Below are positions 15,719 to 24,279 of a DNA stretch of 59,049 bases, piece after piece. The stretch is from Candidatus Iainarchaeum sp. Its GTDB lineage: Archaea; Iainarchaeota; Iainarchaeia; Iainarchaeales; DTGL01. Numbering within the stretch: the first letter of the stretch is position 1; each line of letters begins with the position of its first letter. A model generated the notes under the pieces. The model saw only the letters and a program-made list of their open reading frames with translations. It was not told where the DNA came from and did no database searches. The position numbers were made by a program, and so were the translations under genes. Location of the stretch: contig JAFCFP010000001.1 of assembly GCA_017608575.1 (NCBI GenBank), forward strand, positions 1 through 59,049. Direction: 5' to 3'.

Positions 15719-16513
15719 ATGAAGAAATTATTGCTTTTGTTTTTTTTAATGCTTTTAGTTCAATGTGGTTTTTCCACTGTTTCGATTCTCCTGCCAATTG
15801 AGAAAACTGTTGAATCAAACGGCACTGTTTTGTTTGGAAGCGCTCAAGCTGGTGAAACGGTTCTTGTTTCAATTGAAAGAAAGTATGGAAACATTAAATG
15901 GGATTCTGCAAGAATTGATGAATCCCTTCTCCCAAAGGACTGGTCTTATTCGGTTGAAACAAAGGATAAGTCAATTAATTTAATGATTTCAATTCCGGCA
16001 GGGGAAAGAACAGCGAGTCGCAACATTGTAATAACTGTTTTTAATGAAACCCTTGAAGAAAGCTTCAATGCAGTGTTAAAGATTGAAAAAGGCCTCATTG
16101 TGCCGGAAATTCGCGCGAGAAAAATTGAAGTGCCGGTGAACGAATGCGCAGTGTTTTCCCTTAAAGCATTCAATAAAAGCATTGCAGGGCACACTATTAA
16201 AATTGAAAGCGATTTGCCTGATTATTGGTTTTCTTCAAGAGAGTTTTCCATAAAGCCGCTTGAAACAATTGATGTTAACTTGGAGGTTTGCGGCAAAAGC
16301 CCTGGTTACAGAGAGTTTTCTTTTTATGTGGACTCTTCTTTGAACAATGAAAGGATTGCTTTTTTTCCAGAGGAAATAAGTGTTCTGCCAACACTGCAAG
16401 GAGAATACACTTCAATTGGCAGCGGTTTTCCATTTTTTTCTGTCACAGTGTTTCCTTTTTATTTGGTTGATTTCTTTCTTTCTTCTTTTTCTTTAGAGAC
16501 TGATTTCTCATGA
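15719..16513 (+). CDS. Secreted beta-sandwich protein with C-terminal membrane segment
   Basis: A 264-residue exported protein of unknown function. The signal peptide is MKKLLLLFFLMLLVQCGFS, with a Cys that might be a lipoprotein-like site but is not convincing. The body is beta-rich, with two Ig-like sheets (about 25-115 and 120-215). A hydrophobic stretch near the end (about 225-255) could anchor it. The start is ATG at 15719, as four residues upstream lack the signal-peptide pattern. Its stop overlaps the elp3 start (ATGA), which looks like chance packing rather than function. Confidence 0.65.
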   Translation: MKKLLLLFFLMLLVQCGFSTVSILLPIEKTVESNGTVLFGSAQAGETVLVSIERKYGNIKWDSARIDESLLPKDWSYSVETKDKSINLMISIPAGERTASRNIVITVFNETLEESFNAVLKIEKGLIVPEIRARKIEVPVNECAVFSLKAFNKSIAGHTIKIESDLPDYWFSSREFSIKPLETIDVNLEVCGKSPGYREFSFYVDSSLNNERIAFFPEEISVLPTLQGEYTSIGSGFPFFSVTVFPFYLVDFFLSSFSLETDFS

Positions 16514-18081
16514 CATTGAGAGATTTTTCCCTTGAATTGATGCGGTTAATTGAAAGAGGCACTATTAAAAACAAAACCCAGTTGAACAAATTCAAGCAAG
16601 TGCTTGCAAAAAAGCATTCCCTGAAAAACCTTCCAACAAATCCAGATATTCTGGCTTTTGCAGAAAAGAAAACATCCAAATTAACAAAACTGCTTGGAAA
16701 AAAACCAGTTAAAACCCTTTCAGGCATTGCGGTTGTTGCAATAATGACTTCTCCGCATAAATGTCCCGGCAGTTGCATTTATTGTCCTGGTTCGCTTGTT
16801 GGAGAAAAAACCCCTCAAAGTTACACTGGCAGAGAACCAGCAGCAATGCGTGCCCTTCACTCAAAGTTCGATCCAGCAAAACAGGTTGCTTCAAGGCTTT
16901 TGCAATTGCAGCAAACAGGGCATTCAATTGAAAAAGTTGAATTAATAATAATGGGTGGCACTTTTCTTTCTCAAAAAAAATCCTTTCAGGAAAAATTCAT
17001 AATAAGGGCAATCAATGCTGTAACGCAGTCAAAGGCAAGGACTCTTGCAGGCGCAAAAAAAAGCGCTGAAAAAGCAAAAAGGAGAATAACCGGAATTACT
17101 TTCGAAACAAGGCCAGATTATTGCTCTAACGCGGATGTTAAAAGAATGCTTTCCTTTGGTGGAACACGCTGCGAGTTAGGCGTGCAAGTTTTAAACAATG
17201 ATGTTTACCGCAGAATCAACAGGAATCATTCAGTTTCAGATGTTGCAATTGCAACCAAGAATTTGAAGGATGCTGGCTTCAAGGTAACATATCATTTTAT
17301 GCCGGGCTTGCCTGGTTCAAGCCCTGAAAAAGACATGGAATCATTTAAAACAGCTTTTTTTGATGAACGCTTTAAGCCTGACATGGTTAAATTGTATCCA
17401 TGCCTTGTAATAAAGGACACTCCTCTTTTCAATGAATTCAAGCAAGGCAGGTTTACTCCGCTTTCAACAAGCGAGGCAGTCGAATTAATTGCTTCAATGA
17501 AACAAATAGTGCCTCCCTGGGTTAGGATTATGAGAGTGCAGCGCGATATTCCAGCAGCGCTTATTGAAGGAGGCGTTAAAAAAAGCAACCTCCGCCAGCT
17601 CGTGTTAAAAGAGCTTGAGCGAAGAAACCAAAAATGCAATTGTATTAGGTGCAGGGAAGCTGGGTTGTTGAGTCAAACAAAAAAACTCAGTCCAAAAAAA
17701 GCACGCTTTTTCATTGATGAATATAATGCAAGCAATGGAGTTGAGCTTTTCATTTCACTTGAGAGCAGTAAAAGGCGTGAATTGTTTGGGTTTTGCAGGC
17801 TCCGCATTCCTGAGAAATCCTTTATTAAAGAAATTTCTAACAAGAACGCAATAGTGAGAGAATTGCGTGTTTTTGGAAGATCACTTCCATTGCATGAACG
17901 CTCAAAGGATTCAATGCAGCACTTGGGTTTTGGGGCAAGGCTTCTTTCAAAAGCGGAAGAAATTGCATCTAACAGCTTTGAAAAAAGGGGCATTGTTGTA
18001 GTTTCAGGCATTGGTGTTAGAGAATACTATAAAAACCTTGGCTATAGGCCATTGCAGGAATACCTTTACAAAAAACTTTAA
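16510..18081 (+). CDS. elp3: Elp3 tRNA uridine(34) acetyltransferase (radical SAM + GNAT)
   Basis: A 523-residue Elp3, which uses acetyl-CoA and radical S-adenosylmethionine chemistry to make the cm5U-type modification at U34 of tRNAs. The radical SAM cluster motif is CPGSCIYCPG (Cys85, Cys89, Cys92), followed by SLVGEKTPQSYTGREPA. GITFETRPDYC and RCELGVQVLNNDVYRRINR belong to the barrel, and CNCIRCREAG forms a zinc site (about 378-385). The C-terminal GNAT domain contains QHLGFGARLLSKAEEIA and VVSGIGVREYYKNLGY. Length and domain order are standard. Confidence 0.95.
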   Translation: MTLRDFSLELMRLIERGTIKNKTQLNKFKQVLAKKHSLKNLPTNPDILAFAEKKTSKLTKLLGKKPVKTLSGIAVVAIMTSPHKCPGSCIYCPGSLVGEKTPQSYTGREPAAMRALHSKFDPAKQVASRLLQLQQTGHSIEKVELIIMGGTFLSQKKSFQEKFIIRAINAVTQSKARTLAGAKKSAEKAKRRITGITFETRPDYCSNADVKRMLSFGGTRCELGVQVLNNDVYRRINRNHSVSDVAIATKNLKDAGFKVTYHFMPGLPGSSPEKDMESFKTAFFDERFKPDMVKLYPCLVIKDTPLFNEFKQGRFTPLSTSEAVELIASMKQIVPPWVRIMRVQRDIPAALIEGGVKKSNLRQLVLKELERRNQKCNCIRCREAGLLSQTKKLSPKKARFFIDEYNASNGVELFISLESSKRRELFGFCRLRIPEKSFIKEISNKNAIVRELRVFGRSLPLHERSKDSMQHLGFGARLLSKAEEIASNSFEKRGIVVVSGIGVREYYKNLGYRPLQEYLYKKL

Positions 18082-18115
18082 TATTACTTTCAACTTTTCT
18101 TTTCACGGTGTAATA

Positions 18116-18445
18116 ATGCTGGAAAGCAATGCGCACAAGGAGTTAATTGCATTTGTTCAAAAGAACCCAGTGTGTTATGCAATAATGCGTTCGCCTGTAC
18201 ACATGGCAGTGCTTAAAGCATTATCCAAGGGCGCCAAGGGCAGAATACAGCTTTTAAGGCTTTTTCCAAGGATTGATGGCTCTGATATTGATTTAATAAT
18301 TGAATCCCTTGTTGACAGTGGCTTAGTGTCATCCATTGATGTTGGGTTGAACAAAATGTACTATGTTAACGAAAAGGGAAAGCAATTCTTTGCAATATTC
18401 AATAAAACCAAGGAGAGAATGATTGGAGTGAAAAAGCGGTTTTAA
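18116..18445 (+). CDS. Winged-helix DNA-binding protein (small regulator)
   Basis: A 109-residue protein with a winged-helix appearance. MRSPVHMAVLKALSKGAKGRIQLLRLF is followed by DGSDIDLIIESLVDSGLV as the recognition helix, then a two-stranded wing (SSIDVGLNKMYYVNEKGK). The ATG at 18116 lies 27-38 bases after a TATA-like ACTTTAATATT overlapping the elp3 stop region, so leaderless transcription from its own promoter is likely. It may be a transcription factor; its targets are unknown. No ligand domain is visible. Confidence 0.65.
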   Translation: MLESNAHKELIAFVQKNPVCYAIMRSPVHMAVLKALSKGAKGRIQLLRLFPRIDGSDIDLIIESLVDSGLVSSIDVGLNKMYYVNEKGKQFFAIFNKTKERMIGVKKRF

Positions 18446-18502
18446 AAACATTTTCTTTTCTAACTTTAAAAGCGTTTTTTGAGTTTTTTAGGGGTTTTTT
18501 TA

Positions 18503-18850
18503 ATGGAAAAGGTTTTTGTTGCAACCCTTGGAAAAGGGCGTGGTACATGGGGGCATGTTGCCAGAATAATACAGGAAGGCGATTGGAGCAGTGTTTTGCT
18601 TATAAGCAATGAATTTGGAAAGGAAAACTTTGCTCCTGCAAAGGAATGCAACTGGGTAATGATTAACACGCGTTCCGGTTTTGATTCAATAAAAGAGCAA
18701 ATAATTAATGCATTGCCAGAAGGCGAATTTTTTGTTTCCCTTATTTCTGGTACTGGAAAAGAGCACATGGCTTTACTGGCTGCATTAAAGGAATCAGAAA
18801 AGGAATTCAAACTCGTTGTATTGACCGGCGAAGGAATGAAGTTTTATTGA
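18503..18850 (+). CDS. Small Rossmann-type protein resembling a CARF domain
   Basis: A 115-residue protein with alternating strands and helices: VFVATLGKGRGTWGHVARII (strand, glycine-rich turn, helix), VLLISN, FFVSLISGTGKEHMALLAAL (79-95) and FKLVVLTGE. The GTGKEHMALLAAL segment resembles the nucleotide-binding motif of CARF domains (pattern GGTK-xM-xLxLxxA). No effector domain or CRISPR locus is seen. It could be a stand-alone ligand sensor. The family call is inference. The start is the ATG after a run of T; an upstream in-frame start adds eight hydrophobic residues and is less likely. Confidence 0.5.
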   Translation: MEKVFVATLGKGRGTWGHVARIIQEGDWSSVLLISNEFGKENFAPAKECNWVMINTRSGFDSIKEQIINALPEGEFFVSLISGTGKEHMALLAALKESEKEFKLVVLTGEGMKFY

Positions 18851-18891
18851 TTTTCGAAACAATTTTTATTCAGTTAAGCGTTAATTAATTA

Positions 18892-19272
18892 ATGCCTGGA
18901 GAAATTCTTTCCTTTATTGCACTGCTTTTGTTTTTTGCAAGCATTGTGCTTGCATTGTTCCTTTTGTTTTTTTACAAAAAAGCGGTTTCTTTGCAGGAAC
19001 GCCTTTCGTTGCTTGAATTCAAAAAGCAATCCCAGTCAGTTAAATACGGAAAGCTCACAGAGCAATGGATTCCTTTTTCAGAGCAGTTTCCTTTGCCAGC
19101 TGAACAATTCCGATTTATTGGCTCGCCAATTGATGGCATTGCTTTTGGAGATGACAAAATAGTGTTCTGTGAATTCAAGGCAGCGAATTCAAAGCTTAAC
19201 GAAAAGCAAAAGCGCATTAAGGAATTGGTGGAGAAAAAAAGAGTTGAATGGCTTGAATTAAAAATCAATTGA
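18892..19272 (+). CDS. Membrane-anchored Holliday-junction-resolvase-like nuclease
   Basis: A 126-residue protein with an N-terminal membrane helix (about 5-28), a short coiled segment, then a compact PD-(D/E)xK-type core. The core reads RFIGSPIDGIAFGDDKIVFCEFK, with Asp in SPIDG and Glu-x-Lys in CEFK as the catalytic set, followed by the LNEKQKRIKELVEKKRVEW helix. This matches the archaeal family described as distantly related to Holliday junction resolvases (COG4741). The substrate and the reason for membrane anchoring are unknown. It converges with pelota with an 8-base overlap. Confidence 0.78.
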   Translation: MPGEILSFIALLLFFASIVLALFLLFFYKKAVSLQERLSLLEFKKQSQSVKYGKLTEQWIPFSEQFPLPAEQFRFIGSPIDGIAFGDDKIVFCEFKAANSKLNEKQKRIKELVEKKRVEWLELKIN

Positions 19273-20299
19273 TTTTAAAGCGAAGCAATGCTGCAACCAT
19301 TCCAATTCCTTCCAGTTCTTTTCCTGCACTGCTATTAGAGTCAATTATGTGAATTTCTCCCCGAGAGCGTTCAACCAATTGCATTAATTCTTCCCATTCA
19401 CTGCGGTTTTTCAAGAAAAATTTGTCCAACAATATCAGTTTTTTAACGCTTCCCATTTGAATTGCTTTTTTCACTTGCTCTGGACCGTATTCCGCCAAGC
19501 GACCTTTTCCTATTTCTGCAAGCAATTCATTCATTAGCCGTGCATCCATTGCAATTTGCAGTTTTTCCATTATTTTGCTGGTTCTCTTTCCTTTCAATAA
19601 TTCGTTCAATCCGGTTATGCCGACACTGTTTGTTCCTTCAATGAAAACTTTGCCATTGAAATCTTTTTCTTTGAGGAATTCATGGAAGTCGTTTTTTGTG
19701 AATCCCGGTCCAGCTATGAGCACTTGTTCAATGTTTTGCTCTTTTATTTTGGCTAACACCTTTGAAAAGAATTCCTTTTGCCAGTTTCCCGCTTCGAACA
19801 GTTTTCCGCTTTTTCCGCTTTTAATGCTGCCCTTTCTTTGAGTCTTGAATGCTCTTAATTCAAAAAAGTCAGCTCTTTCATCATCAATTAAAACGCACAA
19901 CACTGGCTTTGAATGGGTTGCCTTTTCTGCTTTTTTAAGCCTTTCAATGTGTCTTTTGCTGAGGTTTTCTTTTTCTATTTTAAGCAAAAAACCTGGTTCA
20001 ATTGAAAGGGAATGCGCTGCACCCAATTCAATGAATTCCTCTGGTTTTCCTCCCTCAATCAGGCCATGCACTCGCAGAATGCTGCTGAATTCATCGAATT
20101 CCACTTCTTGCACTCGCAGTTTTATGAACATTTTTTGCCTTTTGGTTTGTTCTCCTTCTTGGCCTTTTATTTTGCGGGTGGTGCTTCCATTAACCAAATC
20201 GCCTGGTTCAATTATTCTTTCCAAGTGCCACAAATCATCAGTGGTTTCAGGCATTAATTGAATTAAGCCCTTTTCCCTTGCCAGTTTTATTAACCGCAT
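19265..20299 (-). CDS. pelA: Pelota (aPelota/Dom34), ribosome rescue factor
   Basis: A 344-residue archaeal Pelota. It enters the A site of stalled ribosomes with aEF-1alpha and, with ABCE1, splits them. The N-terminal Sm-like domain has MPETTDDLWHLERIIEPGDL and FIKLRVQEVEFD. The central domain follows (VLCVLIDDERADFFELRAF), then the C-terminal eRF1-like domain ending GIGMVAALLRF. It lacks the GGQ of release factors, as expected. abce1 is divergent, 60 bases away, so the two partners share one intergenic promoter region. Confidence 0.93.
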   Translation of the reverse strand: MRLIKLAREKGLIQLMPETTDDLWHLERIIEPGDLVNGSTTRKIKGQEGEQTKRQKMFIKLRVQEVEFDEFSSILRVHGLIEGGKPEEFIELGAAHSLSIEPGFLLKIEKENLSKRHIERLKKAEKATHSKPVLCVLIDDERADFFELRAFKTQRKGSIKSGKSGKLFEAGNWQKEFFSKVLAKIKEQNIEQVLIAGPGFTKNDFHEFLKEKDFNGKVFIEGTNSVGITGLNELLKGKRTSKIMEKLQIAMDARLMNELLAEIGKGRLAEYGPEQVKKAIQMGSVKKLILLDKFFLKNRSEWEELMQLVERSRGEIHIIDSNSSAGKELEGIGMVAALLRFKIN

Positions 20300-20359
20300 G
20301 TTTTCACAGCAAAACTATTCACCAAAAAGCAATTAAATTCTTTCACAAAAGCTTTTAGT

Positions 20360-22138
20360 ATGAAAAATGAAACCAATTCCAAAAGGATAAGAATTGCAGT
20401 AATTGATTTCAAGAAATGCTCTCCGCAGAAATGCGGTTTTCAATGCATTAGTGTTTGTCCAGTGAACAGGCTTGGAAAAGAATGCATTACAAAGTCCACT
20501 GAATTGAAGCCTGTTATTTCGGAAGTGCTTTGCACTGGCTGCAAAATATGTGTCCACAAATGCCCATTTAATGCAATAAGCATTGTTAATCTTTCAGCAG
20601 AACTCCACACTCCAATCCACCAATTTGGAAAAAACGGTTTTCGCCTTTATGGCCTGCCTGTGCCAGCTGAAAAACAGGTTGTTGGATTGATTGGAAGGAA
20701 CGGCATTGGAAAGAGCACTGCCCTCAAAATACTTTCAGGCAAAATAATTCCAAATCTCGGTGAAACCAAGAAAAACTATGAGGAAATAAAAGAATTTTTT
20801 AAAGGAAAAGAATTGCAGGCCTTTTTTGAAAAGCTTTCCTTGGGAAAAATAAGGGTTTCGTTAAAACCACAAGCAATTTCAAAAATTCCTGAAAGCTTTA
20901 ATGGAACAGTCGGCGAACTCTTGGAGCAATTCAATGAATCCGGCAAATTGCCTGAAATAGTGAAAAGAATGGGTTTGTCAGGGGTTCTTTCAAGCAATAT
21001 TTCCAATATTTCCGGTGGAGAATTACAACGCCTTGCAATTGCTGCAGCAATGCTTAAAGAAGCGGATGTTTATTTTTTCGACGAGCCAACCTCTTATTTG
21101 GATGTCGGAGAACGCCTTAAAATAGCCAGACAAATAAGGGCTTTGGCTGAAACAGGCAAAAGCGTAATGGTGGTAGAACACGATTTGGCGGTATTGGATT
21201 ACTTGAGTGATTTGGTGCATGTTTTATTCGGTCAAAAATCAGTTTATGGAGTGATTAGTTCAAGGCAAAGTGTTCGCAATGGAATAAACCAGTACTTGGA
21301 GGGCTATCTTAAAACAGAAAACATTCGCTTTAGGGAAAAAGAAATAAGGTTTGCTGTTTCCTCTCCAATAAAAGAAATTACAAGAAAAAAGGCAATTGAA
21401 TACCCTGCAATGGAAAAGAAATTCAACAATTTTTCCCTAAAAACAGAATCTGGAATAATAATGAAAGGAGAGGTTTTAGGAGTTTTGGGTCCAAACGCTA
21501 CAGGCAAAACAACCTTTGTAAAAATGCTTGCAGGAGAACTAAAACCAGACAAAGGCAGGCTGGAATTCTCTTTCAGTGTTTCATTCAAGCCACAGTACTT
21601 AAAGCCAATAAAGGGAAAAACAGTAAAGGAATTCATTGATGAAAGCAATGTTGACATTGAATTGTTCAACCGCGAGGCGGTTAATGCCTTTAATTTAAGG
21701 GAGTTATTTGAAAGAAAACTTGAAGAGTTAAGCGGGGGAGAACTCCAAAAAATAGCAATAGCTGTCACTATTTGCAGGGAAGCTGACTTGGTTTTATTGG
21801 ACGAACCGTCTGCTTTTCTTGACATTGAGGAAAGACTCAATGCTGCTTCACTTATAAAATCAATTACATTGCAGAAAGAAAACGCCTGCCTTGTAGTGGA
21901 CCACGATGTTCTTTTCCAGGACTATTTAAGCGATAGATTGATTGTTTTTAAGGGCATTCCTTCAAAAAAAGGGCATGCTCTCGCACCACAGGAAATGGAA
22001 TCTGGAATGAATGAATTCCTTTCCTCGCTGGGAATTACTTTCAGGCGCGATCCGCAAACAGGAAGACCCCGCGCCAACAAGCCGGACTCGCAAAAAGACA
22101 AAGAGCAAAAAAAAGCAAACAAGTATTATTATGCTTAA
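20360..22138 (+). CDS. abce1: ABCE1/Rli1 ribosome recycling ATPase
   Basis: A 592-residue ABCE1 with two N-terminal 4Fe-4S clusters (CSPQKCGFQCISVCP and CTGCKICVHKCP) and tandem ATPase domains. The first has GLIGRNGIGKSTALKIL, signature ISGGELQRLAIA and EPTSYLDVGER. The second has GVLGPNATGKTTFVKML, signature LSGGELQKIAIA and EPSAFLDIEER. It splits 70S-type archaeal ribosomes after termination or Pelota rescue. It is divergent from pelota, its functional partner. The tail is Lys-rich, with a Pro/Arg stretch typical of archaeal members. Confidence 0.96.
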   Translation: MKNETNSKRIRIAVIDFKKCSPQKCGFQCISVCPVNRLGKECITKSTELKPVISEVLCTGCKICVHKCPFNAISIVNLSAELHTPIHQFGKNGFRLYGLPVPAEKQVVGLIGRNGIGKSTALKILSGKIIPNLGETKKNYEEIKEFFKGKELQAFFEKLSLGKIRVSLKPQAISKIPESFNGTVGELLEQFNESGKLPEIVKRMGLSGVLSSNISNISGGELQRLAIAAAMLKEADVYFFDEPTSYLDVGERLKIARQIRALAETGKSVMVVEHDLAVLDYLSDLVHVLFGQKSVYGVISSRQSVRNGINQYLEGYLKTENIRFREKEIRFAVSSPIKEITRKKAIEYPAMEKKFNNFSLKTESGIIMKGEVLGVLGPNATGKTTFVKMLAGELKPDKGRLEFSFSVSFKPQYLKPIKGKTVKEFIDESNVDIELFNREAVNAFNLRELFERKLEELSGGELQKIAIAVTICREADLVLLDEPSAFLDIEERLNAASLIKSITLQKENACLVVDHDVLFQDYLSDRLIVFKGIPSKKGHALAPQEMESGMNEFLSSLGITFRRDPQTGRPRANKPDSQKDKEQKKANKYYYA

Positions 22139-22181
22139 ATCAACCTTTTTGTTTTTATTCGTTTTCAGGCATGGCTTTTTT

Positions 22182-23012
22182 ATGGGACTTGAATTTTTTT
22201 CTTCTCGCAATAAAGTGCTTTCATTGTTTGAGCGAATTCCAAAAGAGCATTCACTGAATGCATTGGAAAAAGCATTCGATAAAGCAATTGAAAATAACAT
22301 TTCAGGCTTGAGAAAAGCAGCAGTGCTTTTTTCCGGAGGAATTGATTCTTCACTTGTTGCTTTTGCTCTTTCAGGAAAACTGCAAATAATGCTTTATTGC
22401 GCTGGAGTTAAGGGTTCGGCGGTGTTTAAAAGGGCAAAGAAAAGCTCCAAGCTGATTGGATTGCCGCTTAAAAGAATTGTAATTGAAAAAAAAAGGTTTC
22501 CAGTGATTGTTGAAAGAGTGGCAGAAGCAATTGCTTCAAGGGATTTACTGCAGGTACAAATTGCTTTGCCTGAATTCGAGGCAATGAATGCCATTATGCA
22601 TGATGGTTACAGTGATTTTTTTTCAGGACAGGGAGCAGATGAACTTTTTTGTGGTTATGCGGAATTCCTTTCAGTGCTCTCCTCTTCAGGCTATAAAGCA
22701 GTGGAAGAAAAAAGAAGGGAAAAATTGTTGAATTTTTTTGAAAGGAATGCTAAAAGGGAAATTGCACTCGCTGAATTTTTTGGATTGAATGCAAGAATTC
22801 CTTTTTTGGAAGAGGGTTTTATGCGCGAAGCACTTGCCTTCCCAGTGGAAGAAATGGTTTTGTCTGAAAAAGACAGTCAAAGAAAGCATCCATTAAGGGC
22901 GTTGGCTTGCAAAAAAGGTCTGCCTGAAGAAATCTGCTCAATGCCAAAAAAAGCAATGCAGTTTGATGCAGGCATTGCAAAAGAGGTTAAAGCAATACTT
23001 TCAGTGGACTAG
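22182..23012 (+). CDS. Asparagine-synthetase-type ATP pyrophosphatase domain protein
   Basis: A 276-residue protein made only of the synthetase half of asparagine synthetase B. It has the PP-loop VLFSGGIDSSLVAFAL, FSGQGADELFCGY (the AsnB-type GxGADE motif) and ARIPFLEEGFMREAL. The glutaminase half is absent, so it cannot use glutamine by itself; it may use ammonia or another amine, or act on a different acid substrate. The start is ATG at 22182; upstream ATG codons overlap abce1. Small archaeal stand-alone versions exist but their substrates are not settled. Confidence 0.75.
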   Translation: MGLEFFSSRNKVLSLFERIPKEHSLNALEKAFDKAIENNISGLRKAAVLFSGGIDSSLVAFALSGKLQIMLYCAGVKGSAVFKRAKKSSKLIGLPLKRIVIEKKRFPVIVERVAEAIASRDLLQVQIALPEFEAMNAIMHDGYSDFFSGQGADELFCGYAEFLSVLSSSGYKAVEEKRREKLLNFFERNAKREIALAEFFGLNARIPFLEEGFMREALAFPVEEMVLSEKDSQRKHPLRALACKKGLPEEICSMPKKAMQFDAGIAKEVKAILSVD

Positions 23013-23479
23013 GGTGCTTCGGTTATTCCGGATTGTTCGTCTGTTATAGTGCAGCCAGTAGCAGTGTTCACTATTTTTTTGAATTCAACTGTGCCAGCGT
23101 ATTCCACATAGAAAACAATTTCACCGTTTTTTTTGATTTCTTTGCTGCATTTCAATTCAAGCCTTGCATCGCCGTTGCCAAGGTTTTGCACATTGTTTGC
23201 TTCGCAGTTTATTTCGCTTTTGCTTGTCAATTCAGCCAAAGCGCTTGCATACTGTGTTGTTGGATTTCCAGTACAGCTGCCTCCATTCCACAAACCAGTG
23301 GTTGTTTTTTTGTCAAGCACCTGCCGCGCATTATCCCACATTCTTTTAACATCGGTTATTGTGTTTGCATAGTTTTCATTGCTCTTTTTTTCAAGGCTCG
23401 TCAGTGTACTGAAAACAATAAGTATTACTGTTGCTATTGCCATTATGCCAATAATTGAAGTGTAAACTCCTTTTTCCAT
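23009..23479 (-). CDS. Pilin-like membrane protein
   Basis: A 156-residue protein starting MEKG then VYTSIIGIMAIATVILIVFS. It fits a class III prepilin signal in having a very short charged leader ending in KG, but lacks the usual Glu at +5. The extracellular part is polar, with Cys at about 69, 95, 110 and 143. It is the last of four same-strand genes of this type; its ATG overlaps the previous stop by one base. It is probably a minor pilin or filament-associated subunit. Confidence 0.6.
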   Translation of the reverse strand: MEKGVYTSIIGIMAIATVILIVFSTLTSLEKKSNENYANTITDVKRMWDNARQVLDKKTTTGLWNGGSCTGNPTTQYASALAELTSKSEINCEANNVQNLGNGDARLELKCSKEIKKNGEIVFYVEYAGTVEFKKIVNTATGCTITDEQSGITEAP

Positions 23480-23769
23480 TATTTTTCACGCTCGCAGTGT
23501 TCGTATTCATTTATTGTTCCAGATGCCGCATTTTCTACAATGAAATATTTTTTGCATACAACGAATTTTTCATTGTCCCAGTCAAATGTTTCAGAGTACT
23601 CGGCTTTTGTGTAAGGTCCCACAGCCGCATAGTCCTGTGCTTTTTGGTCAAGTTTTTGCATTGCTGGGCTTCCTTCAAATTTTGGCATTAAGATCCAAAC
23701 TGAAAGAATTGAAACAATTGCCATTATTGCAATCATGCCGTCAAGTGTAAAAATAAACCCTTTTTTCAT
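23479..23769 (-). CDS. Small pilin-like protein
   Basis: A 96-residue protein beginning MKKG then FIFTLDGMIAIMAIVSILSVWIL, a class III prepilin-like signal with Asp six residues after the cleavage site. The rest is a short polar domain with Cys near the C-terminus. The start at 23769 is preferred over one six residues upstream, because it gives the standard leader and a 4-base ATGA overlap with the gene before it. It is the third gene of a four-gene cluster. Confidence 0.65.
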   Translation of the reverse strand: MKKGFIFTLDGMIAIMAIVSILSVWILMPKFEGSPAMQKLDQKAQDYAAVGPYTKAEYSETFDWDNEKFVVCKKYFIVENAASGTINEYEHCEREK

Positions 23770-24275
23770 GGAGAACGCCACACCCATATTTTTAGTTTTT
23801 CTTCAGAGCAACCGTTTTTGAAACAGTTTTCCATTTCTGCTTTTGTCATTGCTCCATTGTGAGTTATTATTTTCCTTTCCTCAGAGTAATAAAAAGGCGT
23901 GTTTGCCTCATTGAGCGGAGCACTCTGCCAGGTGTTTGCTCCAATTGTTGCCTTGAATTCGAATTCTGCTGGAATCAAGAGGTTTGCTTTTGCGTTTACA
24001 CCTGAAAGCTTTGAGTTTAATTTTGTTAAGTCAAGGCAGTTTATTGCATTGTAGAGCATTGTTCCACTTAAATCCTGCACTTCGCACGTGAATTCCTCGC
24101 TGTCTGTGAGCACAACGCTGGCAGTTCTTCCAATTCTTTGAAGCTCGTTGAATAATTCCTCTTGTTTCATTCTGTAATTGTTTGCCTCTGAAATTCTTAC
24201 AAGCAATCCAAGTGCAAGTATTACCAGCACTATTGAAAAAATGAAATCAAGGCTTATTATTTGTCCTTTTTTCAT
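23766..24275 (-). CDS. Pilin-like protein
   Basis: A 169-residue protein beginning MKKG then QIISLDFIFSIVLVILALGLLV: a class III signal whose predicted mature N-terminus is Gln, with Asp at +6. The soluble region has four Cys (about 63, 80, 150 and 155), possibly disulfide-bonded. It is the second gene of a cluster with very tight spacing (4 bases from the gene before, ATGA overlap with the next), which implies co-translation. Confidence 0.65.
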   Translation of the reverse strand: MKKGQIISLDFIFSIVLVILALGLLVRISEANNYRMKQEELFNELQRIGRTASVVLTDSEEFTCEVQDLSGTMLYNAINCLDLTKLNSKLSGVNAKANLLIPAEFEFKATIGANTWQSAPLNEANTPFYYSEERKIITHNGAMTKAEMENCFKNGCSEEKLKIWVWRSP

Positions 24276-24279
24276 ACAA

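Noticed and set aside
18485..18505. TTTAGGGG just before the CARF-like gene, as a fifth operator copy
   Set aside because: Only the first eight bases match; GAA and the right arm are absent and the run sits in T-rich sequence directly against the start codon.
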